NCBI RefSeq assembly: GCF_016863435.1
Contig: NZ_BOOW01000030.1
Location: 124,001-188,000 of the forward strand
Direction of reading: 5' to 3'
DNA: 64,000 nucleotides
Source of the DNA: Sinosporangium siamense
GTDB taxonomy: Bacteria > Actinomycetota > Actinomycetes > Streptosporangiales > Streptosporangiaceae
Shown here: in pieces, positions 8,322 to 17,045 of the stretch
Layout: the number at the start of each line of letters is the position of its first letter
Position numbering within the stretch: the stretch's first letter is position 1
Translations under genes and position numbers: made by a program
The notes under the pieces: model-generated
What the model was told of the DNA's origin: nothing
The model's input: only the letters and a program-made list of their open reading frames with translations
The model's database searches: none

Positions 8322-9824
8322 TCACTTCTTAAGGAGAAATTTCCGGACCTTCCCTACAGAGGTCCGCGGCAGCGCCTCAACCACCTCGAACCGCACAGGC
8401 CGTTTGCTCTTGGCCAGCCGCTCCGCGCACCACTCCCCAAGGTCGAGCTTGTCGAGGACAACCCCGGCCCGGGCCACGACGTACGCCACAGGCACCTCGT
8501 CCTTGACCGCATCGGCCTCGCCGACCACCGCGGCCTCGAAGACACCCGGATGCGCGGCGAGCACCGTCTCGATCTCGACGATCGAGACGTTCTCCCCACC
8601 CACCTTGAGCACGTCCCCACCGCGGCCTGCGAAGTAGACGTGGCCGTCGGCGTCGACGGTGGCCCGGTCACCGGTGACGAACCACCGGCCCCGGAAGCTC
8701 GCCGCCGTGGTCTCCGGGTCGTCGAGATATCCGGCGAACAGCGTCTCGCCCGGCACCCCGCCGACGAGGATCTCGCCCACCTGGCCCGGCCGTACCGGAT
8801 CGCCGGTGTCCTCGTCGACCACGGCGACCGAGCAGCCGAGGGTCGGCTGTCCCATGGCGTTGGGCACGGGGGCGACGGCGCGGTTGGTAAGCACGGCGGG
8901 GACGGTCTCGGTCATGCCGTAGAGCTGGCGGGGGCGGCAGCCGAGCAGGGCCGCCATCTCGTCGTATTGCGCCTGCTGGATGTTCTGGGCATACCAGCAG
9001 TGCACCAGCTTGAGGCCCGGCACCGGTGTGTTGCCCCGCGCGAGGATCATGCGCATGGGGGCGGCGAACAGGCTGGCGTGCGTGGCCCCGTGCCGGGCCG
9101 CCTGGGTGAGGAACCGGCTCGCGGAGAAGGTGTGCATGAGGGCCACGCTCGCGCCGACGGCGATGGCGGGGGCGAACGAGTAATACTGCGCGTTGGCGTG
9201 GAACATCGGCAGCACGACCAGTTGCCTGTCGTCCGGCCGCAGCGCGGACGCGGCGGCCATGACGTCGCCGGCGAAGGCGTAGTTCGCCTGGGTGACGACG
9301 ACGCACTTGGGCGCGGAGGTGGTGCCTGAGGTGAACATCAGGCCGAGCGGCGCCTCCGGCGGCGGCAGCTCGGACCAGACGGCGAGCCGGCCGTGCAGCG
9401 GCGTGAGGTCCACGTCGGCCTCCGACACCTCCACCACCGGCACCCCGGCCTCCCGCGCCGCGGCGTGGAACACCGGGGCGCGCTCGGCCGCGCAGACGCC
9501 GAGCGCGACCCCGGTGCGCCGCATGTGGGAGGCGAGTTCGGGGGCCGATGACGACGGGTCGCACGCCACCATGGCGGCGCCGAGTTTGGCGCAGGCGAGC
9601 CACAGGGCGGCGAAGGCCGGGGAGTTGCGCAGCGCGAGGCAGACCCGGGAGCCCGCGGTCACGCCCCGCGCGATGAGGCCGCCCGCCACCCGGTCGACGA
9701 GCAGGTCGAAGTCGGCGTAGGTCCACCGCGTGACCGTGCCGCCCGGGTCCTCCCAGATGAGGAAGGGCGCGCCCGGACGGGCCGAGACCGCGTCCACCCA
9801 CCGGGCGGCGAACGTCGCCGTCAT
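8322..9824 (-). CDS. AMP-forming acyl-CoA ligase (ANL superfamily)
   Basis: This is a 500-aa acyl/aryl-CoA synthetase. The AMP-binding P-loop signature is LMFTSGTTSAPKCVVV (A3), followed by YGMTETVP (A5), the GDRATVDADGHVYFAGR hinge with its conserved Asp (A7-A8) and a C-terminal GKVRKF lysine (A10). The length is normal for the family. It activates a carboxylic acid as an adenylate and transfers it to CoA in the cytoplasm. The ATG overlaps the HyuB gene by 4 bases, so both are translated together. In this setting it probably activates an acid produced by the Rieske/hydantoinase steps. The substrate cannot be told from the motifs. Confidence 0.88.
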   Translation of the reverse strand: MTATFAARWVDAVSARPGAPFLIWEDPGGTVTRWTYADFDLLVDRVAGGLIARGVTAGSRVCLALRNSPAFAALWLACAKLGAAMVACDPSSSAPELASHMRRTGVALGVCAAERAPVFHAAAREAGVPVVEVSEADVDLTPLHGRLAVWSELPPPEAPLGLMFTSGTTSAPKCVVVTQANYAFAGDVMAAASALRPDDRQLVVLPMFHANAQYYSFAPAIAVGASVALMHTFSASRFLTQAARHGATHASLFAAPMRMILARGNTPVPGLKLVHCWYAQNIQQAQYDEMAALLGCRPRQLYGMTETVPAVLTNRAVAPVPNAMGQPTLGCSVAVVDEDTGDPVRPGQVGEILVGGVPGETLFAGYLDDPETTAASFRGRWFVTGDRATVDADGHVYFAGRGGDVLKVGGENVSIVEIETVLAAHPGVFEAAVVGEADAVKDEVPVAYVVARAGVVLDKLDLGEWCAERLAKSKRPVRFEVVEALPRTSVGKVRKFLLKK

Positions 9825-11407
9825 GCCCCGACGACCTCCTCAGAAGCGGCGGGCGCGCCGTAGCCGCCCCCACCCGGGAGTTCCAGGCGGACCACGTCGC
9901 CGGGCTGAAGAGTGATGCGGGCCTGGGTGCGCACGGATTCGCCGTTGACCAGGAAGCGGCCGACGGCGCCGGCGCCGCCCCCGAAGACGCCGAGCGGGCC
10001 GCGGGCGAGGCGGCTCGTGACGGCGTTCAGGGTCCAGGGGGCCTTGGTGTCCACGGTGAACTCGATGGTCTGGCCGAGTCCGCCGGTGTTGCGGCCGGGG
10101 CCGCCGGAGTCGCGGCGGAGTTCCTTGCGCAGGAACCGGATGGGGGCGGAGCCTTCGACGACCTCGATGGGCACGGCGGCGACCCCGGTGGGATAGGACG
10201 TGGCGGACAGGCCGGGTTTGGTCGCCCTGGCGCCGACGCCTCCGGCGTAGGTGAACATGGCGGTGATGAACGGGCTGCCGTCGTCGTGCTGCCCGCTGAC
10301 CTGCATGGTCCACACCGCGGCCGAGCCCTCCGCCATGACGGCGTCCGGCAGGACCTGCGACATGGCCTGGAGGAGCGGCATCGGCAGGAACATGCCGACG
10401 ACGTGGCGGGCGGTGGTGGGTGAGGGCGGGACGGCGTTGACGATGCTGCCGAGTGGGGCTTCGACCTTGATGGGGGCGAGCGACCCGGCGTTGTTGGGGA
10501 CGTCGGGGTTGAGCAGGCTGCGGAGGGTGAACGTGGTGTAGGCGTGGGTGTAGTTCTTGACCACGTTGATGCCATATGGACTGGGCCCTGACGACCCCTC
10601 GTAGTCGACGAGGATCTCGCCCTCGACGTTGTCGATGGTGATCGCGACCTGGATCGTGATCTCCGACCCGTCGGCCAGGTCGAGCACCGAGGTGGCCTCG
10701 TAGCGCCCGCCGGGCAGGCCCCTGATGGCCCTGCGGGTGGCGTCCTCGGAGCGTTCGACGACGACGTCGGCGAGGTCCTCGATGTCGTCGAGGTCATAGG
10801 CGTCGAGCAGCGATTGAAGCCTCTGGGCGCCGATCTCGCCGGAGGCCATCTGCGCGTGCAGGTCGCCCGCCATGTGGGTGGGCTGACGCACGTTGGCCAG
10901 GATGAAGTCCCACACGGGGGCGTTGCGCTCGCCCTTCTCCATCAGTTTGACGATGGGGATCCACAGGCCCTCTTCGAAGCAGTCCCTGGCTCCCGCGCCG
11001 ATGCCGTACCCTCCGACGTCGGTGTGGTGGATGGTGGAGCCGAAGAAGGCGATGACCCGCCCGTTCCTGAATACCGGCACGAGCACGGTGACGTCGAGGA
11101 GCTGCCCGGCGGTCTTGTAGGGGTCGTTGGTGATGAGCACGTCGCCCGGTTCGAGCCGGTCGGCGGGGTGCCGGTCGAGGATGTGGGCGACCGCGACGGC
11201 CAGCGAGTTGATGTGGCCGGGGGTGCCGGTGACGGCCTGGGCGACCATGCGCCCGCGCCGGTCGAACAGCGCGTTGGCGAGGTCGCCCGCCTCACGCACG
11301 ATGGGGCTGAAGGCCGCCCGCTGCAGCGCCCTGGCCTGCTCGTTCACGGTCGAGACGAGCGAGCCCCAGAGCACCTCCAGCTCGACGGCGTCGAATGTCC
11401 TTGCCAC
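9821..11407 (-). CDS. hyuB: Hydantoinase B/oxoprolinase family subunit (HyuB-like)
   Basis: This 528-aa protein is a full-length HyuB, the partner of HyuA in ATP-dependent N-methylhydantoinases, 5-oxoprolinases and acetone/acetophenone-carboxylase-type enzymes. Family marks seen are the N-terminal ELEVLWGSLVSTVNEQA, GDVLITNDPY, FGSTIHHTDVGG with metal-ligand histidines, QLRQP-like NVRQPTHMAGDL, and the glycine-rich PGGGGYG C-terminus. It starts 3 bases after the HyuA stop, so a stable heteromer is expected. The choice between ring-opening of a cyclic amide and an ATP-dependent carboxylation cannot be made from sequence alone. No third carboxylase subunit is visible, which favours the amidohydrolase role. 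Confidence 0.88.
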   Translation of the reverse strand: MARTFDAVELEVLWGSLVSTVNEQARALQRAAFSPIVREAGDLANALFDRRGRMVAQAVTGTPGHINSLAVAVAHILDRHPADRLEPGDVLITNDPYKTAGQLLDVTVLVPVFRNGRVIAFFGSTIHHTDVGGYGIGAGARDCFEEGLWIPIVKLMEKGERNAPVWDFILANVRQPTHMAGDLHAQMASGEIGAQRLQSLLDAYDLDDIEDLADVVVERSEDATRRAIRGLPGGRYEATSVLDLADGSEITIQVAITIDNVEGEILVDYEGSSGPSPYGINVVKNYTHAYTTFTLRSLLNPDVPNNAGSLAPIKVEAPLGSIVNAVPPSPTTARHVVGMFLPMPLLQAMSQVLPDAVMAEGSAAVWTMQVSGQHDDGSPFITAMFTYAGGVGARATKPGLSATSYPTGVAAVPIEVVEGSAPIRFLRKELRRDSGGPGRNTGGLGQTIEFTVDTKAPWTLNAVTSRLARGPLGVFGGGAGAVGRFLVNGESVRTQARITLQPGDVVRLELPGGGGYGAPAASEEVVGA

Positions 11408-11410
11408 GGC

Positions 11411-13489
11411 TCAGACCTCCCGGGTGGCGATGACGGAGCCGTCGGGCGCGACCTCGCAGGTCCAGCCGTCGGGCACGACGGAGGTGGTCTCCCGCTCCTC
11501 GATGAGGGCGGGCCCGGCGAAACGCGCCCCGGCGGAGAGTTCGGTGCGGCGGTAGACCGGCACGTCGCGCGCCTCCTCACCGCGGCGGAACCGCGCCTTC
11601 CTGGTCGAGTACGGCGAAGCCGTGCCGTCGCCGGGTGCCAGCGCGGGCACCTCGAAGGGCGGCGCGTCGGACCAGGCGGCGACGCGCCAGGTGACCACCT
11701 CGACGTCGAGGGCGGGGATGCGCAAGCCGTACACCCGCTCATATGCCTGGTGGAACAGCTCGACGGTCTCCTCCAGGGTGCCTGGCCAGGAGCCGCCCTC
11801 GCCGGCCCAGACGGTGATCTCGTTGCCCTGTCCGGCGTAGCGGGCGTCGAGGCCGTAGCGGAACTGCACCTTGGCGACGTCGGCGCCTGCCGCGGCGAGC
11901 ACGCGGCGGCCCTCGTCGCGCATCTCGTCGAGCAGCGCGTCGCGGTCGCCCTCGACGCCGGCGCCGAGCACCCGCACCATGCTGCGCGCGAGGTCGATGC
12001 GTACGGGGCTGACGAGGGTGCCGAAGGCCGAGAGCACGCCGGCGTTGACCGGGAAGACGACGCGGGGGGCTTCGAGGAGGGCGGCGACGCCGCAGGCGTG
12101 CACAGGTCCCGCGCCGCCGAAGGCGATGAGGGAGACGCCGCGCAGGTCGATGCCGCGTTCGACGGCGTGCATGCGGGCGGCGGCAGCCATGTTCTGGTTG
12201 ATGACCTCGTAGACGCCGAGGGCGGCCTGGTCGGCGGTGGTTCCCATGCCGCCTGCGAGCGGCAGGAAGGCGGCGCGGGCCCGGTCGAGGTCGAGCGGCA
12301 TCTCGCCGCCGAGGAAGTACGCCGGGTCGAGCAGGCCCATGACGAGGTCGGCGTCGGTGGTGGCGGGGACGGTGCCGCCGCGGGCGTAGGACACCGGGCC
12401 GGGGTCGGCACCGGCGGAGTCGGGGCCGACCTTGAGCAGGCCGAGGTCGTCGATGCGGGCGAGGCTGCCACCGCCGGCGCCGATCTCGACGAGGTCGACC
12501 GACGGCACCGAGCAGGGGTAGCCGGAGCCCTTCTTGAAGCGGTAGACGCGGGCGACCTCGAACTCGTTGGTGAGTTCGGGGCGGTAGTCCTCGATGAGGC
12601 AGGACTTGGCGGTGGTGCCGCCGAGGTCGAAGCAGAACAGGCGGTCCTCGCCGAGCCTGCGGGCATACCAGACGCCGGCCAGCGCGCCGGCCGCCGGGCC
12701 GGACTCGACCAGCCGGATCGGCACCTTGCGGGCGTCGGCTGCGGAGACGACGCCGCCGTTGGAGAGCATCATGAGCACCGACGCGCCGAAGCCCTCGTCG
12801 GCGAGCCAGCGCTCCAGCTCCTCCAGGTATGGGCCGATGACGGGCATGGTGGCCGCGTTGCACGCCGTGGTGATCATGCGTGGATATTCGCGGATCTGCG
12901 GAGTGACCTCGTAGGACGCGCAGACCGGCACGCCGAGGCGCTTGGCGAGGCCCTCGGCCACGGTCTTCTCGTTGGCGGCGTTGGCATAGGAGTTGAGCAG
13001 GCAGACCGCGACGGCTTCCACGCCCGCCATGCGGGCGGCCAGTTCGTCGAGGGCGGCCTCGGCGGGCTCCCGCCGTACCTCGCCGGTGGCCATGACCCGC
13101 TCGTCGAGTTCGAAGACCAGCTCGCGCGGGATGGGCGAGGGGGGATACTCGATCTGCATGTCGTACATGTCGTAGCGGTGCTCGGTGCGGATCTCCAGCG
13201 TGTCGCCGAAGCCCTGGGTGGTGACCAGCGCCGCGCGGCCTGTTTTGCCCTCGATGAGGGCGTTGGTGATGAGTGTCGTGGCGTGCACGATCGGGCGGGT
13301 GATGTCGCCGGGTGCGATGCCCGCCTTGGCGAGCGCGGACATGACACCCTTGCGCACTCCGCCAAGCGGGGCCGAGGGCGTGGTGAGCGTCTTCTCCACC
13401 ACCACGCGGCCGGAGCCGGCGTCCAGCAAAACGATGTCGGTGAAGGTGCCGCCGATGTCGACGGCGAGCCGCCAGTCAGTCTTGTTCAT
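11411..13489 (-). CDS. hyuA: Hydantoinase A/oxoprolinase family subunit (HyuA-like)
   Basis: This 692-aa protein begins with the acetate/sugar-kinase-like nucleotide-binding motif AVDIGGTFTDIVLLD. It continues with the HyuA marks VHATTLITNALIEGKTGR, GFGDTLEIR, a central LSNGGVVSA and CFDLGGTTAKSCLI, the second phosphate motif. Length is typical. With HyuB it couples ATP use to attack on a cyclic amide or ketone. It lies between the aldolase (5-base gap) and HyuB (3-base gap) in the same transcript. The N-terminal start at 13489 matches the family's usual beginning. Confidence 0.9.
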   Translation of the reverse strand: MNKTDWRLAVDIGGTFTDIVLLDAGSGRVVVEKTLTTPSAPLGGVRKGVMSALAKAGIAPGDITRPIVHATTLITNALIEGKTGRAALVTTQGFGDTLEIRTEHRYDMYDMQIEYPPSPIPRELVFELDERVMATGEVRREPAEAALDELAARMAGVEAVAVCLLNSYANAANEKTVAEGLAKRLGVPVCASYEVTPQIREYPRMITTACNAATMPVIGPYLEELERWLADEGFGASVLMMLSNGGVVSAADARKVPIRLVESGPAAGALAGVWYARRLGEDRLFCFDLGGTTAKSCLIEDYRPELTNEFEVARVYRFKKGSGYPCSVPSVDLVEIGAGGGSLARIDDLGLLKVGPDSAGADPGPVSYARGGTVPATTDADLVMGLLDPAYFLGGEMPLDLDRARAAFLPLAGGMGTTADQAALGVYEVINQNMAAAARMHAVERGIDLRGVSLIAFGGAGPVHACGVAALLEAPRVVFPVNAGVLSAFGTLVSPVRIDLARSMVRVLGAGVEGDRDALLDEMRDEGRRVLAAAGADVAKVQFRYGLDARYAGQGNEITVWAGEGGSWPGTLEETVELFHQAYERVYGLRIPALDVEVVTWRVAAWSDAPPFEVPALAPGDGTASPYSTRKARFRRGEEARDVPVYRRTELSAGARFAGPALIEERETTSVVPDGWTCEVAPDGSVIATREV

Positions 13490-13494
13490 CGTCC

Positions 13495-14289
13495 TCAGGC
13501 TCCGTGCACGGCCTCGCGCAGGCGCTCGACCAGAGCGCGCGGCTTCTCAGAGCCCCACACGTTGCGGCCGAACGCCACACCGGCACCGCCCGCCCGCACC
13601 ACGCCGCGGGCGACCGCCACGACATCGTCCTCGGTCTTCATCTTCGGCCCGCCGAGCGCCACCACCGGCACCGGGCACGCCTCGGCGACCTTCGCGAACT
13701 CCTCCGGCGGGCCGGGGCACACCGTCTTGACGACGTCGGCGCCGAGCTCGGCGCCGATGCGGGCGGCGCGGGCGACGTTCTCCGCCGTCCACGGCACGGC
13801 CTGGCCCCAGCCCCCGGGGATCATCTCCGCCATCACCGGCAGGCCGAGCGTCTCGCACTCGGTGACGAGCCGCGCGAGGCGCAGCAGCGATTGGTCCTCG
13901 TCGGGGGCGCCGGGGAACGCCAGCACCACGACGCAGTCCGCGCCGATCTTCAGCGCCTCCTCAGCGCGGTGCATGATCTGGTTGAGGTCGTTCTTCGGCA
14001 TGTCGCCGAGCTCCGACGATCCGCCGTCGACCCGGAGCACCAGGCCCGACCTGGCGAAGACGTCGGCATATGCACGGGCCAGGTGCCAGGTCGCCAAGAT
14101 GGCGTCCGGCTTGCCGGCCGCGATCTCGCGCATCGGCTCACCGAGCGGCGGGCCCTCGCCCATGTAGGCCGCGTGGTCGATCGCCACGAAGACGCTTCGC
14201 CCGTCGGCGCCGAACATGCGGCGCATACGGCGGAGCTTGCCCGCGCCGATCGCGGAATGATGTTGCAAGGCCGAATCCTTTCGAGTCAT
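13495..14289 (-). CDS. DhnA-type class I aldolase (DeoC/FbaB superfamily)
   Basis: This 264-aa TIM-barrel protein resembles DhnA-type class I fructose-bisphosphate aldolases and LsrF/ADH-synthase relatives. The probable Schiff-base lysine is K188 in ELGADVVKTVCPG. The phosphate-binding end, VVALGGPKM then AGGAGVAFGRNVW, is present. Its start overlaps the SnoaL-like gene by 4 bases and its end is 5 bases before HyuA, so it belongs to the catabolic operon rather than to glycolysis. It probably makes or breaks a C-C bond in a keto-sugar-like or hydroxy-keto intermediate. The exact reaction is unknown. Confidence 0.8.
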   Translation of the reverse strand: MTRKDSALQHHSAIGAGKLRRMRRMFGADGRSVFVAIDHAAYMGEGPPLGEPMREIAAGKPDAILATWHLARAYADVFARSGLVLRVDGGSSELGDMPKNDLNQIMHRAEEALKIGADCVVVLAFPGAPDEDQSLLRLARLVTECETLGLPVMAEMIPGGWGQAVPWTAENVARAARIGAELGADVVKTVCPGPPEEFAKVAEACPVPVVALGGPKMKTEDDVVAVARGVVRAGGAGVAFGRNVWGSEKPRALVERLREAVHGA

Positions 14290-14675
14290 TCGTGGGAAGA
14301 GGAGACCTGGCGGGCGAACTCCGCACCGTCCCAGTAGTCGACCCGGTGCGAGATCAGACCGCCGTCGACCGTGAAGCGGAACATCCCCCGGATCACGATG
14401 GGTTTGCCGTGATAGATACAGCTCATGCGATATGGCACCGCCGCCCGTGCGCGGTCCACCAGCATGTCCTCGATCTCATAGGTCAGCTCGGCGAACTCCG
14501 CCAGAAAGCCGGTGAGCCGCTCGCGATATGCCTCTCTGCCACGCAGGGAGACCCCCGCGGCGGAGGTGTGCTCGTTGTGGAAGCCGGGGGTCACACAGGC
14601 GGCGATCAGGTCGGGGTCGTGGCGGTTGAGCGCGTCGATGTAGCGCTCAACCACCACGTGTACCGGACTGTTCAT
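14286..14675 (-). CDS. SnoaL-like/NTF2-fold protein
   Basis: This 129-aa protein has the NTF2-like cone fold pattern of SnoaL-type ester cyclases and hydratases: an N-terminal helix (VERYIDALNRHD), FHNEHTSAAG, RGREAYRERL and a C-terminal IRGMFRFTVDGGLISHRVDYWD strand pair. Such proteins act as small isomerases, cyclases or dehydratases, and sometimes as binding partners. It overlaps the aldolase start by 4 bases and follows the VOC gene by 5 bases. In this operon a role on a ring-opened or hydroxylated intermediate is reasonable, but no catalytic residue can be assigned with confidence. Confidence 0.72.
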   Translation of the reverse strand: MNSPVHVVVERYIDALNRHDPDLIAACVTPGFHNEHTSAAGVSLRGREAYRERLTGFLAEFAELTYEIEDMLVDRARAAVPYRMSCIYHGKPIVIRGMFRFTVDGGLISHRVDYWDGAEFARQVSSSHE

Positions 14676-14680
14676 CCCGG

Positions 14681-15133
14681 TCAGCCGGCCCAGAGAGTGC
14701 GGACCTCTTCGAAGACCTTCTGATTGTGGGAGATCTCCACGACGTTGCCGTCGGGATCCTTAAGCGCGCAGATATAGCCCACCGGCGGCGGCAGCTCCAT
14801 CGGCTCCCAGTGCAGGCAGCCCATCTCGCGCGCCTCTGCGGCGATGCGGTCCACGTCCTCGCGGTTCGGCACCTCCATGCCGAGGTGGGCGAAAGGCGTG
14901 AGCTGGGGCTGCTTCTTGCCCTTGTCCTTGGCGAACTCCACCAGGACAAGGACGAACGGCGTCTCCACCTGCTTGTCATTGGACAACCAGACGTTCCGCC
15001 CGTCCTTGTCCTCGTGGGTCGACACCACGACCAGGGGGGTCATCGTGGTGTAGAACTCGATCGCCGCGTCGATGTCGCAGCAGGGCAGCGCGACGTGCGT
15101 CCACCGGGCCTCGGTCAGCTTCTTCTCAAGCAT
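14681..15133 (-). CDS. VOC-family (glyoxalase/extradiol dioxygenase-fold) protein
   Basis: This 150-aa protein has the paired beta-alpha-beta-beta-beta modules of the vicinal oxygen chelate superfamily. The first module starts with TEARWTHVALPCCDIDAAIEFYTTM. The second has PFAHLGMEVPNREDVDRIAAEA and ends with ALKDPDGNVVEISHNQ, the usual site of the metal-ligand Glu. Two metal-ligand histidines are plausible (THVAL and FAHLG). A GAGGA site precedes the ATG. Next to a Rieske oxygenase it could be a ring-cleavage dioxygenase, isomerase or lyase. A single VOC unit of this length is too short for the two-domain extradiol dioxygenases. Confidence 0.8.
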   Translation of the reverse strand: MLEKKLTEARWTHVALPCCDIDAAIEFYTTMTPLVVVSTHEDKDGRNVWLSNDKQVETPFVLVLVEFAKDKGKKQPQLTPFAHLGMEVPNREDVDRIAAEAREMGCLHWEPMELPPPVGYICALKDPDGNVVEISHNQKVFEEVRTLWAG

Positions 15134-15175
15134 TGATCCGTCCTCTTTCTGGCTGTCGACCGGCTTCAGTTGGCT

Positions 15176-16492
15176 TCAGTCCTTATCGACGGGACCGTCG
15201 AACTCGTCCGGGTCGAGGGGCGTCGCCACGTCCCGGCGGATGAGCCGCATCATGTGATGTGCCCTTCCCTCCCAAGTGCTCGGCGGACCCACCCGATAGA
15301 AAGGTGACCGAAGGTTCTCCATCAGCTGGGTCACCATGTCGGTGTCTTCCTTGTTGGTCAGCTCCAGGCCGTCGAGTTCGCGATTCTGCAGCTCAAGGTC
15401 ATCGCTGAGGCCGTAGATCCGGGAGAAGAGCCGTGATCTGTCCGGCGCGATCGGGTCCACCCGCACCAGGATCAACTGCGAGGCGTACGGCAGAGGCGTC
15501 AAGTTGGGGTAGACGAACTCGGCGTAGCTGCCGCGCAGATCCTCTTCGCTCAGGTCCGTGCGCCCGGCCGACATGTCGAAGTTCGCAGAATGCGGCTTGT
15601 AGCCGCTCGTCGTGCGGCCCTCGAAGCGCACGATGGTGTCCATCTGCTTGCGCACCTTGTTGAGCCTGCGGTGCACGAAACGCACGTGGTAGTCGTCGTT
15701 GGAGTTCTCGACGAACGCCTTCCAGTTGATCGGGAAGGTCTCGTCCAGCTCACGGTGATAGCGCTTGAAGGTGTGGATCTTGTACTTCTCGTAGCGGGGC
15801 AGGAGTGGAGCGATCCAATCCTCGAACTGCGGAGCCTTCCGCGACAGGCAGCCGAACACCAGCTTGCCGAACGCCACCTTCACCCGGATCGGGACCAGGC
15901 CGTAGTCCTCCTTCGGGAAGTCCGGCCCGTACATCCGGTCCATGTCCGGAATGCTCAGCAGCCGCCCGTCCAGCCCGTAGGTCCACGCGTGATAGGGGCA
16001 GGCCAGCGCCTTGCAGTGCCCGGCGGGTTTGAACGCCAGCCCGGCGGCGCGGTGGCGGCAGTTGTTGAGGAAGCCTTTGAGGGAGCCGTCCTCCTGCCGG
16101 ATCACGACCACCGGCTGCGCGCCGATGTTCCCCGTGATGTAGTCACCGGTCTTCTGGAGGTCCTCGGTGTCGCCAAGCCAGACCCAGGACCGGCCGAAGA
16201 CCCGGACCATTTCAAGATCGAAGAGGTCCTTGTCCCAGACCTCCCACGGTTGCAACATGTCACTGGGCAAAGGCGGATCGACCAGGCCCCGGGACTCGCG
16301 TTCCCATTCGCCCTGTCGCCGGACGACCCTTTCGTGCAGGGCCTGCTCCGCGGTGTGGTCGGCGAGCAAGAGGTGCCTCCTGTCCTGCTCATGGGGGTGA
16401 CGCCGTTGCCAGGACGCTATGTCCGGGTTGTCGGCGCCCTCCATGTGCCCGCCGCACAAAAAGCGACGTGTGCCACTGCCCCCGGGCCACAT
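15176..16492 (-). CDS. Rieske non-haem iron oxygenase, alpha subunit
   Basis: The Rieske [2Fe-2S] ligands are C145-x-H147 and C165-x2-H168 (NNCRHRAAG, ACPYHAW). The catalytic domain has the mononuclear iron motif NSNDDYHVRFVH, with H269 and H274 and a bridging Asp just before. Length is normal for ring-hydroxylating or demethylating oxygenase alpha subunits. It would hydroxylate an aromatic or N-methylated substrate, and it needs a reductase and ferredoxin that are not in this window. The longest frame starts at 16492; an ATG at 16444 (MEGADNP) is an equally possible start. It lies between the Lrp-type regulator and the VOC gene on the same strand. Confidence 0.9.
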   Translation of the reverse strand: MWPGGSGTRRFLCGGHMEGADNPDIASWQRRHPHEQDRRHLLLADHTAEQALHERVVRRQGEWERESRGLVDPPLPSDMLQPWEVWDKDLFDLEMVRVFGRSWVWLGDTEDLQKTGDYITGNIGAQPVVVIRQEDGSLKGFLNNCRHRAAGLAFKPAGHCKALACPYHAWTYGLDGRLLSIPDMDRMYGPDFPKEDYGLVPIRVKVAFGKLVFGCLSRKAPQFEDWIAPLLPRYEKYKIHTFKRYHRELDETFPINWKAFVENSNDDYHVRFVHRRLNKVRKQMDTIVRFEGRTTSGYKPHSANFDMSAGRTDLSEEDLRGSYAEFVYPNLTPLPYASQLILVRVDPIAPDRSRLFSRIYGLSDDLELQNRELDGLELTNKEDTDMVTQLMENLRSPFYRVGPPSTWEGRAHHMMRLIRRDVATPLDPDEFDGPVDKD

Positions 16493-16556
16493 CGGTGCCG
16501 GGCCCGCCCTGTGGCAGGGTCGAGCCCGGGAGCAGGTGCCGCGGCCGGGCCCGGGA

Positions 16557-17045
16557 TCAGGTGCCGGGCCAGGCGAACCTGTGGGTGTGGATCCCGAAGT
16601 AGGTGAACGCCTCGGCCCGGGTGACCCCCGGCACCCGCTTGATGTGGTCGTTAAGGATCTTCAGCAGCTCGGCCGGCTCCTTGCAGACCACCTCGACGAA
16701 GAGATCGAACGACCCCGACGTGAGCACCACGTAGATCACGCCCGGCAACTCGCTGACCCGGTCGGCGATCGCGTGCACGTCGTCGTCGACCCGCAACCCG
16801 ATCAGCGCCATGAAGGGCAGCCCGAGCGCCATCGGATCGGTCACTCCGACGATCTGGACGACACCCTCGTCACGCAGCCTTTGCACGCGTTGCCGTACGG
16901 CGGGAGCCGACAGGCCGGTGGCCTCGGCCAGCGCGGTGTAGGAGACCCGGCCGTCCTGCTGCAACTCCCGCAGCAGAATGCGGTCGACGTCGTCGACGTT
17001 CACGTTGTTCTGATCCGGCGTCCTCATTCGGTCCGGCTTTCTCAT
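16557..17045 (-). CDS. Lrp/AsnC-family transcription regulator
   Basis: An N-terminal helix-turn-helix (DDVDRILLRELQQDGRVSYTALAEATGLSAPAVRQRVQRL) is followed by a RAM/AsnC ligand-binding domain (LIGLRVDDD, LPGVIYVVLTSGSFDLFVEVV). At 162 aa it is the usual size. The start at 17045 was chosen because its ATGA overlaps the aminotransferase stop by 4 bases; a longer frame exists upstream but would overlap that gene deeply. It is probably the local regulator of the aminotransferase/Rieske/HyuAB block. A perfect inverted repeat in front of the operon is a candidate binding site. Confidence 0.9.
   Translation of the reverse strand: MRKPDRMRTPDQNNVNVDDVDRILLRELQQDGRVSYTALAEATGLSAPAVRQRVQRLRDEGVVQIVGVTDPMALGLPFMALIGLRVDDDVHAIADRVSELPGVIYVVLTSGSFDLFVEVVCKEPAELLKILNDHIKRVPGVTRAEAFTYFGIHTHRFAWPGT

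Noticed and set aside
10814-14167. A very long open frame on the plus strand across the HyuA/HyuB/aldolase genes
   Set aside because: It is the mirror of strongly recognisable minus-strand genes; its product is low-complexity Gly/Ala/Val/Asp-rich without any domain, a usual effect of about 72% GC DNA.
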